The notes beneath the pieces were generated by a model. It was not told where the DNA came from, searched no databases, and worked only from the letters and a program-made list of their open reading frames with translations. Shown one piece after another: positions 58,260-64,000 of a stretch of DNA of 64,000 nucleotides (its first letter is position 1; each line of letters starts with the position of its first letter). Made by a program: the position numbers and the translations under genes. Source of the stretch: Diphasiastrum complanatum (Eukaryota; Streptophyta; Lycopodiopsida; Lycopodiales; Lycopodiaceae); the NCBI GenBank assembly GCA_029204225.1, contig CM055096.1, forward strand, positions 66,066,370 to 66,130,369, read 5' to 3'.

Positions 58260-61200
58260 TGTCGATTTTTTATTTGTCAAACCTAATTGATGTCAAAAAT
58301 CCCTTAGAATTTGTTACAAAATTATGAGACAACGTCTTTGAGAGAACAAGATCCATTGTCTAAATTGAAATTTCGTTACAAGTAATAATAACCATTAGGG
58401 ATGAAAGTTTAGATTTGTTGGACGTTGAAATCTCGCATGTGAGTTTGAAGGAGATTCTTTCATAACCTGAACAATATGGAACCATGTAAGAAGCTAGTTT
58501 TTTAAGATAGAGAAACTGGGTTCAGCTTGATTTAATTGGAAAGTTGAACTTTGATTCACATTAAGAACTTTTGTGACATGACTAAGTTGTAAATTTAGGA
58601 GACATAGATATCTATAGTTGCCTTTAGTATTGCTTAGAGAAGCTTGTAAGCTGCATTTTCTAATTCTCTTTATGATGAAGAACATAGAAGATGGAATAAG
58701 CAAATTTAGTTGATTGATAAAAGGACTTATATAATCAACAAGTGCATGTTGCAATTAGTTCTTTGTTAGAATAAGCATTAGACTCTAAAGTGAATGGTTA
58801 AATGTTACATTTGCCAATGACCCTAATTATCCTGCATTATATAAAGTATTCATGATATTTGATCAAAGTAGACAGTTAATGATTGTGAAAATGGTTAGAT
58901 TATACGTTCAAACTTGATGGTTGGAATGTTAGTATATAATTCTAATCCAAAAAGCTAAAATTTTCTTATTTCTGCTTCTTATTGCCACTTCACAAAAATA
59001 TTATGTAATGTTTGAAATTGGAAACTGGAATTTACATATAAGAAACTTGTAAGTGAATGTCAATATTGTTTTTGGTGCATGTGCCAAGAATAATTTAATG
59101 GCATATAGACTCAAGCTATCTACTTTACACATAAAGGCTCTTGATTTTAATAAGTAATGATGAGTCAAATTGAGTTGAGACATATAAAACAAAAAATCAC
59201 GTAAAGCTAATGATTGTATGGGGGCAGCTTTCTTGTGACTACGAGAAGAGCTTTGACATCTCAATATGTAGATGTGAATGAAATGATTTGCAAGGCTAGG
59301 AAAATGTGCCTTATCAAACATCATCATCACCATGCGCAACCATCATACTTGTGTGATTGGTGATATTGCATTATTTGAAGATTGAGCATTGAGTGTCGTT
59401 ATAAGTGTTCTCCACAAATTGCACTATAGGTCAATTATCATATAAAATCCAAATTCTAAATAATCAAGGTACCAGTCTAGGCACAGTCTCAAAATTTTAA
59501 TGTTTGCAATATAAGTTGTCCTAGCGTCTAAAGACTTGGTAGTTGTCCTAGATTTGTGAGCTTTATGTTGATGAGAAAGGTAACATGTTATCCTTCACAT
59601 CAAACAAGTTTGTTGGGTCAACAATGACCATAAAAGGGATTTTACAAGTACATTAAAATCATAATCATCAACCAAAAATAAAGGTCAATGGTGGATAAGA
59701 TATGCTTTGAAGTGTCCATTAATTTCAATTACCAAATCTTCTTTTATATTATAGTAGCATATGAAAAATTTAGTCAGTTTCAATATTAGTTTACAACAAT
59801 GATGCCTAAAAAAATTCATGTACTTTCTATAGCAACAAAACCTAATTTTCAACCATTATTTGATGCTCAAATTGCATAACTCCATCAAAAAACTAGCTCT
59901 ATTAAAGTGCATCTCATATCTTTGCCCAACAAATATTATTCTAAGAACGGCTTAGGGAGCTTGCATAAACTAGTTGTGGGTCTATCTTGTCCACATGCTT
60001 GAATATTAAAATATCAATATAAGAGAGAAAACTTATCACAATAATGCCCTTTCAAAGCTTTATCTATAGGCTGTGTATGAATATTACTTCAAGATTAGTA
60101 CAAACCATTTGTGTTTTCTTTGAATCTTGTATCATTTATGTGTTTTTTTGTTTCTATGGGCATTACAAAAATATGGAACACAACTCATCTCTAGCTCTTA
60201 GAAACAAATAAGTTAATATAAACATAAAAATGCTCCATTAGATCCATAATGCATGCATCCTAGCCATATGCCCATTCAGCATACCCATGACACCTCTCAT
60301 GCCCTTGGTGCATTTGCAAGTTACATGCATTTTAAAAGGTTTGAAGTAAATGCATGTTGGAGTTGACTTGCCAAAACTTCTTGCAAGCCTCAAATTCACA
60401 AGGTGATACCTTCCAAGGACACACTCCTCACACTTCACATGGAGGGTGAAGGGCTAGGTGTATAGGCCTAGTCTCCCTCCCTCACATATTGCAACATGCA
60501 TTTAGCTCAACCTTGTCAAAAGACTCATTTGCTTTTCAAAAAAAGGTAGACATTTAACGAAGATAAAAGTGAGAGTATAACTTGAAAAGTACTCTTCAAG
60601 TTGAAAGATGATTTCAAAAGTCAAAATTTTATTTGACAATCAAGACTATAAAGAATTTCAGTTTAAAATGCAACAATATTATATATTGTGTTTAGAAAGG
60701 TTGAAACATTCATACAAAGATTTAGTATAGAGGCACATCATATGAAAGATTAACAAAATGAGAAACATAAATATAAAAAAAGCTCTATAATAGCTGCACG
60801 TCAAATTCTAAGTCTTGCTCGTTGTCCAAAATGACATCCATTCCCATAGCTTCACATCTATCCATCAACACGATGCATGTCTTTTGTTTATTTGATTCAT
60901 TTAGAAAGAAAAGTGTTATTTTGACACAAGAAAATGTTATGTACTACTACTAAGTTACAAGATTGTCAACTAAGTGTGACTGTGAGCCAAGTGTGACTCC
61001 AATTGGCCTTGGTCCCTAGTGTGGGGAGAGTGTATTCTCAATTAGGATGGAGGGTCCATACAATACCTCAAGATCTCACTACCCTGATCGAGGCTTTTCT
61101 TTATCATCCTACCCACACCCTTAGTCACGTGTTGGTATATATTATTCGTTTGGCATGTAGCATTTATTGCTTACCTAAGTCAATACTCTTTAACAGCTTT

Positions 61201-63489
61201 TATTGATTGTACTACAAAAATCTACAAGTGCATACATATCAATCTTTTCTTCAAAAAGTGGACTAGAAATAATTTTGAAGCTCAAAATTGAACACTTTGA
61301 AAACTTGTTGTTTTTAGTTCTATTTTCTCTACAAATAATATAAATACATTCTAAAGTGGGTATCCAACAATGAAAAGATGGATAATGGCAATAAGTCAAA
61401 TTGGCTAGGTTGTAATAATAATGAATCAATCTGTCTCAAAAAGAGGAGGTGTGCGTTTAGATTAATCATTCTTGAAGAAATTATTTACACATCGCATAAA
61501 ATAAAGGATTGCCCCGACAATTTACTTACTATTTATATAGTGCAATAATTGATGCAAAGAATATCATTCCTCAAGAATTTATGGGCTACATCCACGTGCC
61601 TGCCATTTTAGTGAATTTTATGAAATTTTGTATCAACAACAACTAAATCACAAAACAAATGTACGGTAGATAATGAATTTTGAAAGTTGACATGTTCGCT
61701 TAGTATGAAACTCGAAGTATTTTAAAAAGCTTTCTATGGCCCATGACAAAAATTGCAATAAAATTGGTCACTAAATCGTGTAAAAGGCTAAACCTTGTGG
61801 GCCTAAAAAAAATAGCCATCAAGTAAAATGCCTTGCCAATATTTTATGGTTAAAAAATTATAAGGCCTTGCCATAATTGGACGAACACTGAAGTCGGTGG
61901 ATAAGTCACTATGATATCAATTCCTAATGTATCATAAACAAACAAGCTACTCATTGAAATAAATAAATTTTAAATTTGTCGCCTGAACAACTAAATAGTT
62001 AAATGATAAAACAAAGGAATCATGATCAAAGATTCAAATCTTCCTTTGAAAACCTCCAAGACTAGCCATTATTCTTTTAAGCTAAAGGCCGAAGTAGTAA
62101 ATGCTAGAGTAGTATAAGTAGATATAGAGAGTATTAGTTAGTAATTGAGAATTACTAAGTGATATTGTCTGAATGGGAGCAAGATTGACAAGTTCCTATA
62201 AGGCTAAAATCATCATCGCATTGGAGTGGATATCTTAAAAGCCCAAAGTCTTAGATTATAAAGTTTCCAAATTCTAAAATCTTGTTTGTTGGAATAAACA
62301 CTACAAAACATTCCATTTTCTCCCAAAAGCATTATACTAAAAAACATTCTCACATTTGTACTTTGAGATTGGAAACTAAAATGGAAGAAAAAAAAATGAG
62401 AACATTTAGTGTTGCAACTTCAAAGTCCAAACTTGGAATTCCTCAAGCAATGTCCACTAAAACAACTACAATCATTGAATCTTAGGGGGGCCAAGCCGTT
62501 TGGAATGCCTTCAAAATTTATCGCTCCTACCCTCTAGCCAAATTTCGGCACTGCTAACTTGAATGCATGGTCAAGCTATATAGACTAAAATTTGGAGGCC
62601 GGGAGTAGGGTCCTAGTCCCTAGGACTAGCCAATATCAAAAAGCATTGTTTTTCGATATATGACTATGTACTATTAATTCCGGTTCTTTTTTAAGCCTAC
62701 AAATGTATTTAAAAATGTTTAAAACTCACAAATCGTCAATTTTGTAGTCTAAAAACCTAAGATGATGTTGACTTAGTAGGTCTTAAAATCCTACAATTTA
62801 AATTTGAATACATGGATTGCCATTTTTTAATATGAACTTATAAGGTTTTGTAAGTCTTCCAAAAGCACTTAACCTTATCTTGGCCACCAAGTCTACTACC
62901 TTGTCCATGTTTAAAATTTGCAAGATGCAATGCCCTGCAATAATGCTTCTATCTTTCGAGAAATACACAAATTTCACTTAAGCTCATGTCGAGGCAATTT
63001 TAGATATATGCCCTTCAATCAAGCAAGGAAGTTAATTACTTAGGTCAAATATCATATGAAATCCAAAGTTTATGGTCATGAATGTCTTCTAAATTCTCCT
63101 CATGGCAGGTCACTCATTAAATATCTATCCATATCAGAATCACACGAGAATAGACAAGTTCTCTTACCAAAAATGTAGATGCTTTTGTGATACCGATATG
63201 TCACCTCAGCAATTGTATGTACATATTAGTACCCAAAAAAAGTATATGTGAGCCTGCTTTTGTTTGAGATCACCCACCTTCAAACCCTATTTCCAAGCAA
63301 GACAAGGCAAACAAGAGATGAAGTGGATTCTTCTTTCATGTCACACAATAATTCGATCCCATAAGAGTAAATCTTAAATCCAAAGTGTTATGCATGCTAT
63401 GATGACAATCTAACCCTAACATCCATTAACCCTAATTTTCCTTGATCATACCTACTCTTTCTCTCTCTCACACAGACACAGGCGAGCGC

Positions 63490-63490
<1 letters not shown>
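58260..63490. other. AT-rich DNA, no gene recognised
   Basis: About 5 kb with only short frames, none carrying a known motif. Words such as CCAAATTCTAAA recur but form no array. No LTR ends, primer sites or polyadenylated LINE tails were seen. Confidence 0.5.

Positions 63491-63491
<1 letters not shown>

Positions 63492-63565
<74 letters not shown>
63492..63565. repeat. (CA)37 microsatellite
   Basis: 74 bp of uninterrupted CA, preceded by a short CT-rich run. The Val-Cys reading frame across it is meaningless. Confidence 0.99.
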
Positions 63566-63568
<3 letters not shown>

Positions 63569-64000
63569 TCCCTGAGAATCTTGTACCTCAACTACCTACG
63601 AATTCTATTTTTAATGGGTAAATAACATATCTGGAAAATCTCTAAGTCTAAAAACACATTCTTTCTCATGAGTTTTCCAACCCAACTTATCTCTAATAAG
63701 ATAATTTCTTCCACTTAATCGATGCCTTCCTGATCCCAATATCCAACTAAGACTAGGTTGATCCAATATAGACATTCCAAACTCAACATTATGATCATAT
63801 TTACTCCTATCCCAAACAAAATTGGGATTAGTAACTTATGATCTTTTTTTGCACTACTTATAAATAATGATTTCAAATTCCAAACCACCTCTAATCCTAG
63901 ATTGTTCCACACAATCCCTAGAAAAAAAATTTATTCGAAAAGTTCCAGTTTTGTATCTTACCCTAGATTTTTCTAAAAGTGCTTACAGATAATCACATTT
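63566..64000. other. No gene recognised
   Basis: AT-rich end of the window with a short minus-strand frame (63912-63715) that contains no known motif. Confidence 0.4.

Noticed and set aside
58494-59339. Minus-strand frames at 58.5 and 59.0 kb
   Set aside because: Composition typical of AT-rich non-coding DNA, no motif, no neighbours in frame.
63397-63591. Val-Cys repeat protein
   Set aside because: Produced by the CA microsatellite.

Overview
This is AT-rich nuclear DNA of a land plant. It holds one intact multi-exon plant gene, an AT-hook/PPC (AHL) DNA-binding protein on the minus strand with five coding exons and GT-AG introns, inside a graveyard of LTR retrotransposons and LINEs. Several LTRs are followed by a primer-binding site matching plant initiator tRNA-Met (TGGTATCAGAGC or close variants). 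The species cannot be named from the sequence. No rRNA or tRNA genes and no CRISPR array were seen.

Layout. 0-12 kb: minisatellites; copia pol remnants at 0.2-2.3 and 7.8-9.06 kb (minus); a gypsy RNase H-integrase remnant at 4.2-5.7 kb (plus); two copies of an unrecognised protein at 6.4-7.45 and 9.12-9.43 kb; and an internally deleted copia element with its 5' LTR at 9.4-11.4 kb. 12.4-18.8 kb: a minus-strand gypsy-like element with zinc knuckles, two tandem protease domains and an integrase, but no reverse transcriptase or RNase H, followed downstream by an extra long coiled-coil ORF. 19-24 kb: copia RNase H, an LTR and a primer-binding site in plus orientation, fused to an inverted copia-derived block.

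24.7-30.5 kb is the most unusual stretch. It holds a decayed gene whose C-terminus is clearly a histone H3-type histone fold behind a long Q/P-rich tail. Next comes a precise tandem array of six 70-bp palindromes, then a two-gene minus-strand cassette I do not recognise, then a tandem duplication. 30.6-33.5 kb is a LINE with endonuclease, reverse transcriptase and zinc-binding segments, a poly(A) tail and a 128-bp TC microsatellite inside its coding region. 34.9-40.4 kb is the AHL gene with its likely 5' UTR.

41-64 kb: a minisatellite, a gypsy integrase remnant, a solo-LTR-like sequence, a nearly full-length but decayed copia element (43.9-49.2 kb) carrying a CpG-rich insertion, an unrecognised minus-strand gene fragment (49.6-50.4 kb) with a partner at 56.4-56.75 kb, further copia integrase fragments, a LINE reverse transcriptase fragment, and about 5 kb of AT-rich DNA with nothing recognisable before a CA microsatellite. 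Apart from the AHL gene every protein-coding trace is broken, so the cell-level function here is one chromatin protein gene; the rest records transposition, deletion and decay.
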